From positions 1 through 20,865 of the forward strand of contig JAZQDE010000040.1 of assembly GCA_045546695.1 (NCBI GenBank): a DNA stretch of 20,865 nucleotides, given 5' to 3'. Below the pieces are notes generated by a model. The model had not been told where the DNA came from. It saw only the letters and a program-made list of their open reading frames with translations, and ran no database searches. The position numbers and the translations under genes are program-made. This stretch comes from SIG424 sp045546695. GTDB lineage: Bacteria; Bacillota; Clostridia; UBA1212; UBA1255. Positions 14,532 to 20,865 of the stretch are shown here, piece by piece; the first letter of the stretch is position 1; each line of letters begins with the position of its first letter.

Positions 14532-14855
14532 TTACGCCCTACGCAGACAGCTTTCGTATACGCCTGTCAAAACACTGTCTCCGTCACCGTCGAATTCAAG
14601 TGTGTACGTATATTCCTTGCAAATTACGCCGCCGTCTTTGCTTGAACTTACTCCCGTGACGCGGAAGGGCTGCCATATTTCCCTGTTTGCAAAATGGAGA
14701 GGAATGTATCTGACCAGTACTTTATCGCCGATTTTATATTTCGGCATGTCGCCGCTGCTGTAAGTACTACTATTTGTCGTCTGATATCCGGGTTTGTTTC
14801 CTCCGGTGACCATTTCAAGTTCTTCTTCTGTAATTTTCTGAGCTTCGTATTTCAT
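14532..14855 (-). CDS. Double-glycine leader protein with SH3-like mature part
   Basis: A 107-residue protein whose start, MKYEAQKITEEELEMVTGG, is a textbook double-glycine leader of the kind cut by the peptidase domain of PCAT/ComA-type ABC exporters (hydrophobic residues at -4, -7 and -12 relative to the cut, then GG at 18-19). Removal would leave 88 residues. The mature part is Ser/Thr/Gly-rich at first and then reads as a small SH3-like barrel: KYKIGDKVLVRYIPL, REIWQPFRVTGV, EYTYTLEF. It has two cysteines (VICKEY and ESCLRR) that could form a disulfide after export. This is unusually long for a bacteriocin. AGGGGG lies 6 bases before ATG. No exporter or modification enzyme is in the window, so export must rely on one elsewhere. 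The function is unknown: bacteriocin-like, signal or adhesive protein. Confidence 0.7.
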   Translation of the reverse strand: MKYEAQKITEEELEMVTGGNKPGYQTTNSSTYSSGDMPKYKIGDKVLVRYIPLHFANREIWQPFRVTGVSSSKDGGVICKEYTYTLEFDGDGDSVLTGVYESCLRRA

Positions 14856-15015
14856 AATTATCCCCCTGCCCTTATCTTTGTGTTTTCTTTTTACATCTTT
14901 TTATACGAATGAAAAAAGAATGTGGACGAAAAATTTTTCCTTGCCATGACAAAACTTCCCGATTGCTTTGTGGAAACTTTATCGGAAAAGATTGTAAGTA
15001 TACTATAAATAAAAG

Positions 15016-15044
15016 TTGACTAAAATTGATTTTATAGGTAAAAT
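15016..15044 (+). promoter_or_regulatory. Sigma-A promoter of the second AAA_14/DUF4143 gene
   Basis: TTGACT (15016-15021), a 17-base spacer and TAAAAT (15039-15044), 24 bases before the ATG at 15069. No CTGCCGAA sites are present here, unlike at the first ATPase gene. Confidence 0.65.
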
Positions 15045-15068
15045 ACTTGCAAAGGAGCGTGATTTACT

Positions 15069-16520
15069 ATGGCTATTACTTCAAAAGATGGCATTCTGAA
15101 GGTTTTAACGGCTTATAATCCCTGGTGGAAGACCGGCGTTGTAAATCCCAAAATGACTAAAACATATAAAAGAATTGCGTTTCACGAAGCAATGAAGCGA
15201 TTGAATGAAAAAGATATCCGAAGGAGTGTTGTGCTGACCGGAACACGTCGTGTAGGAAAAACAACCATACAGTATCAGATGATTGAAGCGTTGCTACATT
15301 CGGGTGTTTCTCCCCAGCGTATTGTGTTCATTTCTATGGACCATCCGATGCTGAAGCTAAGCCAGTTTCAGGAAGTCTTAGAATGTTATCACGAAAACAT
15401 TTATGCAGGGCAAGATGTATATTATTTTTTCGATGAAGTTCAGTATGCGCAAGATTGGGATCGTTGGTTAAAAATAATTTATGATACACAACCTGAAACC
15501 AAGGTTATAGCGACAGGTTCGGCAAGCCCTGCGCTTATGAAGGGCAGCAGAGAAAGTGGTGCGGGAAGATGGTCAGTAATCCAGGTGCCTACCTTGTCTT
15601 TTTACGAATATTGCGAGCTCTTGAACATTGACCGTCCCAACATACCGGAAAATTTGAAAGTTACATCACTTCTGGGCAAGACACAAATTGAGCGTACTCA
15701 GATTATGCTTCAGCTTTCTAAGGTACAAAATCATTTTATACGTTATTTGCAGGTTGGCGGATTTCCCGAATTAGCACTTGCAGATAATGATTTGATGGCG
15801 CAGCAGATTATGCGTGAAGATGTTGTTGATAAAGTACTCAAACGAGACCTGCCTTCCCTTTACAACATCCGCAATGCCACGGAACTTGAGCGTATTTTCT
15901 TGTACCTTTGTAATGTTTCATCGGAAATTGTTTCCATTGAAGCCATCACAAAAGAACTAAACGGTGTTTCACGCATAACGGTAGAAAATTATATTCAGTA
16001 TCTTGAAAGCGCAAATCTCATTTATCAGAGTTGGCCGGTAGATATGGCGGGGAAAAAAGTTCTTAAGGCAAGGCCCAAGATATATATTGCTGATGCAGCT
16101 ATACGCAATGCGGTTCTGATGGACGAATCTATTTTGACCGATCCTGTTGGTATGGGAAAAATTGTCGAAACTGCCGTTTACAAGCATGTGGCAGCTTTCT
16201 ATTATCAATTTGCAACATCCGTTGGTTATTTTCGTGGTGGTAAAAAGAATAAGGAAATCGATGTTGTTGTGGACTATCCGCGTATTAAAAATATCTTAAT
16301 TGAGGTTAAATATCGTGAAGGAGCTCCCGTGCAGGACGATGATGCGATTGTCGAGTTCTGCGAAGAAGCATCTGCAGCAATCATAGTTACGAAGACACCG
16401 GCAGATTTTGGCGTACATAATACGCCTTGCGGGAAAGAATTATTAAGAATACCTGCGTTTGCTTTTTTGTATTTATTGGGAAATGCCGAAAAGCATGGAT
16501 ATAGGGGAACTGAATGGTAA
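15069..16520 (+). CDS. AAA_14/DUF4143 family ATPase (second copy)
   Basis: A 483-residue cytosolic ATPase. Walker A is TGTRRVGKTT (57-66), Walker B YYFFDEVQYA with Asp122-Glu123, followed by ATGSAS. A winged-helix-like region follows (TKELNGVSRITVENYIQYL), with a C-terminal DUF4143 core in which YFRGGKKNKEIDVVV and NILIEVKYREG give a PD-(D/E)XK-like arrangement. It is longer than the first copy, mainly by an N-terminal extension (MAITSKDGILKVLTAYNPWW) and inserts, and belongs to a different branch. AAAGGAG lies 11 bases before the ATG. It has its own promoter and stands alone, so no partner suggests its role. Members of this family are abundant in gut anaerobes and often scattered as single-gene cargo in accessory regions. 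Confidence 0.88.
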   Translation: MAITSKDGILKVLTAYNPWWKTGVVNPKMTKTYKRIAFHEAMKRLNEKDIRRSVVLTGTRRVGKTTIQYQMIEALLHSGVSPQRIVFISMDHPMLKLSQFQEVLECYHENIYAGQDVYYFFDEVQYAQDWDRWLKIIYDTQPETKVIATGSASPALMKGSRESGAGRWSVIQVPTLSFYEYCELLNIDRPNIPENLKVTSLLGKTQIERTQIMLQLSKVQNHFIRYLQVGGFPELALADNDLMAQQIMREDVVDKVLKRDLPSLYNIRNATELERIFLYLCNVSSEIVSIEAITKELNGVSRITVENYIQYLESANLIYQSWPVDMAGKKVLKARPKIYIADAAIRNAVLMDESILTDPVGMGKIVETAVYKHVAAFYYQFATSVGYFRGGKKNKEIDVVVDYPRIKNILIEVKYREGAPVQDDDAIVEFCEEASAAIIVTKTPADFGVHNTPCGKELLRIPAFAFLYLLGNAEKHGYRGTEW

Positions 16521-16560
16521 AAAACGAGGTTGTTGAGCATCAGTAAATAACAAATATAAT

Positions 16561-16589
16561 TTGAAAAATAGCACAGACTTATTTATACT
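16561..16589 (+). promoter_or_regulatory. Sigma-A promoter of the phosphodiesterase gene
   Basis: TTGAAA (16561-16566), a 17-base spacer and TATACT (16584-16589), 47 bases before the ATG at 16637. Confidence 0.6.
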
Positions 16590-16636
16590 TATCTATATAA
16601 AAAGAAATGAAACATAAATATGGAGGTACTGCTGAA

Positions 16637-17392
16637 ATGAGTACGAGAAAAAATTGGATAACATCTGCACATAGAGGTTTTGTTGAAGGAGAGCTAAAGG
16701 AAAACAGTCTTGCGGCATATTATAATGCTTACCTGAGAGGCGCTGAAATGATCGAAACGGACGCCCGCTTTTCAAGTGACGGTGTGTTGATTGTAAATCA
16801 CGACCCTACTGTCAAGGGCTTCAATGAAGAAGGCGAGCCTGTTACATATGTGGTCTCAGAAACGACTGCGCAAACATTATGCTCAGTAATCTTGTCGAGT
16901 GATGAAAAATGGGGAGTGCAGCGCGTTCCTACGTTAGAGCAGGTTCTGAATCTGGCGTATCACACAGGAATGCACGTAAATATCGACCTGAAAAGCGGTT
17001 TTCGTTGCGCCGTGCCTGTTGCGAAAGAAGTACTGAAAAGCGGAATGATCGGCAGGGTGGTATATGCTCTTAACGGATCCGGAATGGAAGGTATCAATGC
17101 AATCCTCGCTGTTGACCCCGATGCGCGTTTCATCGATCTGGGCGTCGGCTTTGCAAGGACTGTACAGAATTTCCCCGAGCGCGGAAAGAGATGTTTTTGC
17201 TATACAAACGACACAAGCGAGGAGAATATAAATGCAATTCGCAGTTACGGATGCCTTCTGACCCTGATAAGCCTTAACCCCGGCAATTTTGAGGATGCTA
17301 TCCGTTGCCATCCAGATATGTGTGAGTATCTGCACACTTCTGATTTTAAGGCAATCGAGGAAAATTACCTGAAAAAGGTAAAGTTGTACTGA
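16637..17392 (+). CDS. Glycerophosphodiester phosphodiesterase family protein
   Basis: A 251-residue protein of the GDPD family, which hydrolyses glycerophosphodiesters from deacylated phospholipids to glycerol 3-phosphate and an alcohol. The metal and catalytic set is visible at the N-terminus: AHRGF with His12-Arg13, MIETDARFSSDG with Glu40 and Asp42, and VNHDPTV with His55-Asp56. VNIDLKSG (about 112-119) supplies the next metal-site strand, where family members usually have an E-x-K motif; here it is DLK. No signal peptide is seen, so it is cytosolic. The ATG at 16637 has GGAGG (16622-16626) 10 bases upstream, and the earlier in-frame ATG at 16607 has no site. It is monocistronic. The C-terminus (YLHTSDFKAIEENYLKKVKLY) is shortish but looks complete. 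Confidence 0.87.
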   Translation: MSTRKNWITSAHRGFVEGELKENSLAAYYNAYLRGAEMIETDARFSSDGVLIVNHDPTVKGFNEEGEPVTYVVSETTAQTLCSVILSSDEKWGVQRVPTLEQVLNLAYHTGMHVNIDLKSGFRCAVPVAKEVLKSGMIGRVVYALNGSGMEGINAILAVDPDARFIDLGVGFARTVQNFPERGKRCFCYTNDTSEENINAIRSYGCLLTLISLNPGNFEDAIRCHPDMCEYLHTSDFKAIEENYLKKVKLY

Positions 17393-17443
17393 TATAGGCC
17401 GGGTTACAGAAACAAGGCCATATAGAAGGGAAAGCATGATTAG

Positions 17444-17539
17444 TATTGTAAAATAGCAGAGGCTGACGAGGTTGCTCTGGGCAAAGGCGAATACTCCACT
17501 TATAATGATATTTTCACCACGGAGGACGACGATGACTGA
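17444..17539 (+). pseudogene. Antitoxin C-terminal tail
   Basis: An open stretch without a start codon reads KIAEADEVALGKGEYSTYND and IFTTEDDDD, then TGA (17537-17539). Such an acidic tail overlapping the start of a RelE/ParE gene is typical of type II antitoxins, whose flexible end wraps the toxin. The DNA-binding part is missing, so the gene is truncated on its left side. Confidence 0.5.
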
Positions 17540-17660
17540 AGTAAGATTTCTCCCGTCTGCAGCGAAATTCCTTAAAAAATTAAAAGATAAGACGCTGAAA
17601 CTAATGTACCGGGAAGCAATCGACAAGATAATCATACAAACAAGGGAGCCTCAGACATGA
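17532..17660 (+). pseudogene. RelE/ParE-type toxin, truncated
   Basis: ATG at 17532 overlaps the antitoxin tail by 8 bases and has GGAGG (17521-17525) upstream. The 42 residues MTEVRFLPSAAKFLKKLKDK through YREAIDKI match the first strand and helices of RelE/ParE toxins, which are about 90-110 residues long. The sequence then changes to IIIQTREPQT and stops. The catalytic C-terminal strands are missing, so the toxin is inactive. The next relic starts at the ATGA overlap. Confidence 0.6.
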
Positions 17661-18879
17661 AAGAAATCATCAGACGCTTTGAGTATCTATTATGGGAAAA
17701 AGATATTCCGGACAAAAAATATGTTGAAAACCTCTACCAGAAGATGAGCAGCTCCTGCACATTGCATCAGGGCGCATTTCACAGGAAATAACTGTCGGCA
17801 GCGAAGAAGGCATACAAGAAGATTACAGCTTCTTCCAGCACGGGCCAAGGCTGTACTCAGGCGGATATGGCCGCGACTTTATCTACGAACTGTCTATAAT
17901 AATATTTTTACTTAACAAAACAGACTTTGCTCTTCCCGGAGAAAAAACAGACATTATTCTGTCTTTTCTCCTTGATGGGCTCAGGTTTATGATACAGAAG
18001 GATTCTCTTGACTGGGCTTGCGTTGGTCGCGAACTTGTCCGCGTAAATGCGACCCATGTCGGACTTATCAGAAATGCACTTAAGTTCGTTCTGGAAACGC
18101 AGGACCTGCCACGCAAAGACGAAATAAAAGCATTTCTTGAATCGACGCAGGGCGGAGCACAGCCTGATATGACGAAATATTTCGAAAAAGCCTTCATGCT
18201 TTGCCATCATTTTAACGGCATATATGTCGGCGCAAAGTTTTTAAATAACCGGCTTCTGGGAGCCGAAGTATGCAATTCAGAGGGTGAGCTTTGCTATAAT
18301 ATGTCATATGGAACACACACGTGTATCATGCGTAACGGCGCTGAGTACAGAAATATTTTTCCTGTATGGGATTATTCGCGCATCCCCGGCACTACATCGG
18401 GGCTTGAAACTGATGAACAACTTCGCGCCCGTGAAAATTGGGTGCTAAAGCCACTTCCAAATGACCACGCAGGTGGTGAGCAGAACGGGCAACGTGCCAT
18501 GATTTATGAACTTGCCGAGCACGACGATATAAAAATGCTTGTTGCAGACTTTGCTTTTGAAAATGGATTTGTATCCCTTGGCACAGAAACAGGCTCTGAA
18601 AGAAGTAATCCTGATGGAATTGTGACTACGGTAGACCAGTGTCTGAAGCAGGGAGAAGTTGTTATTGAAAATAATTCGATAATACATAATGGCATTCGTT
18701 ATACCGCGCTCTCTGGCACACATATAGAAGCAACTGTTGAAAAGAAGGTCGGCTCGTGGCATCGAAACAGCCGTGATTTGTCAGATAATCCGGTAAGTAC
18801 GCAGGTGGTAACATTGACCATCAACTATTCTGTGTCTGACAGGCGCGCTGTCAATGATTTACGTTGCGTTTACGACTAA
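17657..18879 (+). pseudogene. PL8-family polysaccharide lyase (chondroitin AC/hyaluronate lyase-like), internally deleted and truncated
   Basis: GGGAG and ATG at 17657 start MKEIIRRFEYLLWEKDIPDK, a plausible lyase N-terminus. After about 28 codons the frame moves to -1 (from about 17740), and the N-terminal toroid is largely missing. The body then matches PL8 chondroitin AC lyases: EGIQEDYSFFQHGPRLYSGG, YGRDF, IQKDSLDWACVGRELVR, CYNMSYGTHTCIMRNGAEY and FPVWDYSRIPGTTSGLETD. Catalytic residues survive: His (17839-17841), Tyr (17866-17868) and Arg (18028-18030 and 18040-18042). The homology ends near 18830 at VVTLTINYS, leaving out the C-terminal beta domains (family members are about 650-800 residues). 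No signal peptide remains. It is dead as a lyase. It shows that the ancestor could attack glycosaminoglycans, in line with a host-glycan lifestyle. Confidence 0.75.
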
Positions 18880-19005
18880 TGCATTATTCAGCTATTTTTC
18901 TGTCTTGCTACTGTTGTAATTGCCGTTGTATGGGAATTTTTTGAATACGGTTGTGATACTTTCCTTCACAGCGACATGCATTGCGGTCTCTTTTTTATCC
19001 TGTAA
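18830..19005 (+). pseudogene. Fragment of a multi-TM membrane protein (YjdF/DUF2238-like)
   Basis: Two overlapping frames give pieces of one membrane protein: ALSMIYVAFTTNALFSYFSV (frame 2, up to 18919) and LFFCLATVVIAVVWEFFEYG then CDTFLHSDM (frame 1, 18880-19005). The motif WEFFEYGCDTFLHSDM is the characteristic WE-x-x-E...D-x-Q/M segment of a family of small Gram-positive membrane proteins related to YjdF/DUF2238. The family label is from memory and tentative. No start is present and the frames are broken, so it is a remnant lying between the lyase relic and the transporter promoter. Confidence 0.45.
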
Positions 19006-19019
19006 TGGGCCTCCGGATG

Positions 19020-19047
19020 GTGAAAAAACAGGAAAGTGTGATATAAT
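19020..19047 (+). promoter_or_regulatory. Sigma-A promoter of the MATE gene
   Basis: A perfect TATAAT (19042-19047) preceded at 16 bases by GTGAAA (19020-19025), 26 bases before the ATG at 19074. Confidence 0.6.
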
Positions 19048-19073
19048 ATTCCGGCAAAGGAGATGACGGGCCG

Positions 19074-20444
19074 ATGAGCCAGAAAAGCTTATCAAAAGAT
19101 TTTACGCAAGGGAGTATCGCAAGACAACTCTTCTTCTTTGCTATCCCCTTCATGGCATCAAACGCACTTCAGGTGCTATACAGTACAATAGATATGATAA
19201 TCGTCGGCGAGTACGTAGGCACGCCCGGCCTCTCCGCCGTTTCACAGAGCAGTCAGATAGTAAACTTCGCAACGATGGTCTGCCTTGGCTTTTCAAATGC
19301 AGGACAAGTCCTGTTGGCGCAGGCGCTGGGTGCAAAGAAACGAAAAGAGATGAACGATATCATCGGTACTCTTTTTGTGTTTATTGCAGCGATTGCCTTG
19401 ATTTTTATGTGCGTGATGCTCTTTGCGCAAACGTGGATACTTGACGTCATGAAAATACCGCCGGAGTCGTATGACATGGCGGGAGATTACCTTGTGATTT
19501 GTTGCTCCGGCCTTATTTTCACCGCCGGTTACAATATGGTGTCCGCTGTTTTGAGAGGAATGGGAGATGCGAAACGGCCGTTTCTTTTCATCGGAATAGC
19601 CTCCGGTGTGAATCTGGTACTTGATATTGTTTTCACCGGTCTGCTCGGCTGGGGTGTTGCCGGCGCTGCATGGGCAACGATAACAGGCCAAGCGGTGTCG
19701 TTTTTTTTCTCGTTGATTTATCTTTACCGTAAAAAGGAATCGTTCGGATTTGATTTTAAGATAAAGAGTTTTGTTCCGAAAATCAGGTACGTCGGTATGA
19801 TAGCGGGGCTGGGGACGCCGATGGCGATACAGTCAGGCTGCATAAATCTTTCGATGCTCGTTGTTAATTCTATGATTAATGAGGTCGGCGTCGTGGCATC
19901 GGCGACGTTTGGTGTGGGCGTGAGAATAGATGATATTATCAATAAGATTTCGCAGGGTATTCAGTATGCCGCCGTTCCGATGATAAGTCAGAATATCGGT
20001 GCTGCGAAGCCGGAACGCGCAAAGAAGGTAGTCAATGTTGCGTGGATTTATTCGGCAGTGCTGACAGTGTTTTTCATGGTTCTCTACATTACGCTCGGAA
20101 AACAGCTGTTTATGTTGTTTTCTGATGACCCGCTTGTTCACGATATGTCCGGCGAATTTATTAAGGCGATTCTCTGGATGTTCCCGGCTTTTACCATAAT
20201 GCGCGGTAGCGGGGCGTTTATTCAGGGCATAGGAAACGCGCGCCTCAGTATGGTTCTTGCGCTGCTTGACGGTGTTATCCTCAGAATTGGCCTGAGCTGG
20301 CTGCTTGGTATTTTCTTTGACTGGGGCTTCTTTGGATTTGTTCTCGGCTACGGCCTTGCACCGTACGGTTATGCCATCCCGAGTATGATTTATTTCCTTT
20401 CCGGAAAATGGCAAAAGCGGAAAGTGCTGGCGGAGAATATATAA
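19074..20444 (+). CDS. MATE-family multidrug efflux transporter
   Basis: A 456-residue integral membrane protein with about 12 hydrophobic segments in two similar halves, as expected for MATE (NorM/DinF-type) transporters that expel cationic drugs or metabolites using a sodium or proton gradient. Typical features are IARQLFFFAIPFMASNALQV and LYSTIDMIIVGEYVG in TM1, SAVLRGMGDAKRPF at the end of the first half, TPMAIQSG at the start of TM7 and RGSGAFIQGIGNARLSM in the second half. Family length is normal (about 450). AAAGGAG (19056-19062) lies 11 bases before the ATG, and a good promoter precedes it. The gene is intact, unlike everything around it. The substrate cannot be told. Its stop is directly followed, in the same frame, by a glycosidase fragment. 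Confidence 0.93.
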   Translation: MSQKSLSKDFTQGSIARQLFFFAIPFMASNALQVLYSTIDMIIVGEYVGTPGLSAVSQSSQIVNFATMVCLGFSNAGQVLLAQALGAKKRKEMNDIIGTLFVFIAAIALIFMCVMLFAQTWILDVMKIPPESYDMAGDYLVICCSGLIFTAGYNMVSAVLRGMGDAKRPFLFIGIASGVNLVLDIVFTGLLGWGVAGAAWATITGQAVSFFFSLIYLYRKKESFGFDFKIKSFVPKIRYVGMIAGLGTPMAIQSGCINLSMLVVNSMINEVGVVASATFGVGVRIDDIINKISQGIQYAAVPMISQNIGAAKPERAKKVVNVAWIYSAVLTVFFMVLYITLGKQLFMLFSDDPLVHDMSGEFIKAILWMFPAFTIMRGSGAFIQGIGNARLSMVLALLDGVILRIGLSWLLGIFFDWGFFGFVLGYGLAPYGYAIPSMIYFLSGKWQKRKVLAENI

Positions 20445-20636
20445 TTATCGGAAGGCGTATGGCGCATTTTTTACATCATCCGTACAGAAAGATGGCCTGC
20501 CCGTTTCAAATATTATATTGATATGTGCGACGCAGAATCCTGCCGGGTTATGGTAAAAGAAATTTACGGACCGCATTACGAACGATATAAGCAGTATTTC
20601 GGAAATACATTCAGGGGCTTTTTCTCTGATGAACCA
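20445..20636 (+). pseudogene. Internal fragment of a large glycoside hydrolase
   Basis: Immediately after the MATE stop, in the same frame, about 60 codons read GVWRIFYIIRTERWPARFKY then YIDMCDAESCRVMVKEIYGP, HYERYKQYFGNTFRGFFSDEP. This pattern (a YR-x-F strand, then YIN/D, ESCR, the Y-P-HYERY helix and GFFSDEP) occurs in the catalytic barrel of large, poorly characterised glycosidase-like proteins of gut bacteria. The acidic SDEP is the likely active-site strand. There is no start, and the match ends abruptly at 20636. It is an isolated piece left by deletion or recombination. Confidence 0.55.
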
Positions 20637-20660
20637 TGTTGTCAACCATTAGCGAAAATG

Positions 20661-20857
20661 TCCCGGAAAAGTTGAAACATTAGCTCTTGATAATCAGGGC
20701 TGATGTTTTTCTAATTTAATGCGGAGATATTAGAAAAAACGTTGTTTTTAGCATTGGAAATCGTGAAAATCATTGTTTTTTCTAATGTAGCACAGTTTAA
20801 TTAGAAAAAAACTCATTTTCAGCTTGATAATTACATAAAAATCCGTTTTTTTCTAAT
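20661..20857. repeat. Array of about 58-nt palindromic repeats with 13-nt spacers
   Basis: Two full copies, 20729-20786 and 20800-20857, are each 58 bases long. Each starts ATTAGAAAAAA and ends TTTTTTCTAAT, and AGC falls at the same internal offset (21 bases). A diverged, slightly shorter copy at about 20661-20715 keeps AGC, TTGATAAT and TTTTTCTAAT but has lost the left arm. The gaps between copies are 13 bases both times (20716-20728 and 20787-20799), so the period is 71 bases. The array may continue beyond the window. The class is unknown: stacked hairpins, protein-binding sites or miniature element copies. The rest of 20637-20865 holds no gene. Confidence 0.7.
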
Positions 20858-20865
20858 AGCCAGAG

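Noticed and set aside
14458..14763. Plus-strand 101-codon open frame
   Set aside because: Opposite strand of the double-glycine leader gene, which has a strong ribosome site and leader motif.
17393..17424. TATAGGCC/GGCCATATA hairpin after the phosphodiesterase gene
   Set aside because: The stem is imperfect, the loop is 15 bases long and no T-run follows, so it is not a supported terminator.
16934..17635. 233-codon minus-strand open frame
   Set aside because: Antisense to the phosphodiesterase and the RelE stump, whose sense products carry clear family motifs.
20637..20680. Possible IS21-type end (TGTTGTCAACC and GCGAAAATGTCCCGG)
   Set aside because: The sequence resembles such ends only loosely; no second end, repeated terminal sites or transposase are in the window.
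20661..20857. CRISPR array
   Set aside because: The repeats are palindromic and imperfect, the spacers are only 13 bases and no cas genes are near.

Overview
The window looks like chromosomal DNA of a Gram-positive, gut-type Clostridia bacterium (Lachnospiraceae/Oscillospiraceae-like). The clues are strong GGAGG ribosome binding sites, TTGACA/TATAAT promoters, a Gram-positive RHS/YD-repeat protein, a HipA-like module, AAA_14/DUF4143 ATPases and glycan-degrading genes. The genus cannot be fixed by reading alone. The window is a mosaic: AT-rich accessory DNA on the left, a compact sugar operon in the middle, and on the right small modules mixed with broken genes.

Left block (1-6750). A group II intron relic (1-263) abuts the C-terminal part of a WapA/RHS-type polymorphic toxin (267-1377), which is read in three frames. 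Behind it lies an array that looks like immunity genes and orphan toxin tails: a small two-CxxC zinc-ribbon protein (1384), a lipoprotein (1965), a frameshifted two-TM protein (2492-3285), an orphan toxin tail (3307-3411) and two more zinc-ribbon paralogues (3427 and 3696). The last paralogue has TGA exactly where its final cysteine should be. An AAA_14/DUF4143 ATPase (4182-5411) follows, behind a promoter flanked by copies of AAATCTGCCGAA. Next come a C5-methyltransferase relic, an intact paralogue of the two-TM protein (5657-6451) and a transposase-like stump.

Middle block (6752-12548, minus strand). One promoter (12548-12520) reads four tightly packed genes: a ROK sugar kinase, a GmhA-like SIS isomerase, a GH2 beta-mannosidase and a secreted lipoprotein with a GH71/GH99-like barrel. 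Together they suggest extracellular and intracellular breakdown of mannose-containing glycans, followed by phosphorylation and isomerisation of the sugar. No transporter is in the window.

Right block (12600-20865). It opens with the 5' half of an initiator tRNA gene. A HipB/HipA-like toxin-antitoxin pair follows, with a palindromic operator over its promoter. Then come a minus-strand double-glycine leader protein with an SH3-like mature part, a second AAA_14/DUF4143 ATPase and a glycerophosphodiester phosphodiesterase. A gene graveyard follows: an antitoxin tail, a RelE/ParE stump, a PL8 lyase with deletions and a membrane-protein fragment. It ends with an intact MATE transporter, a glycosidase fragment and an array of about 58-nt palindromic repeats running to the edge.

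The most interesting material is the RHS tail/zinc-ribbon array with its UGA-for-Cys codon and two -1 shifts in A-runs, the double-glycine leader protein, the CTGCCGAA site cluster and the terminal repeat array. All calls come from reading sequence; no database search was run.
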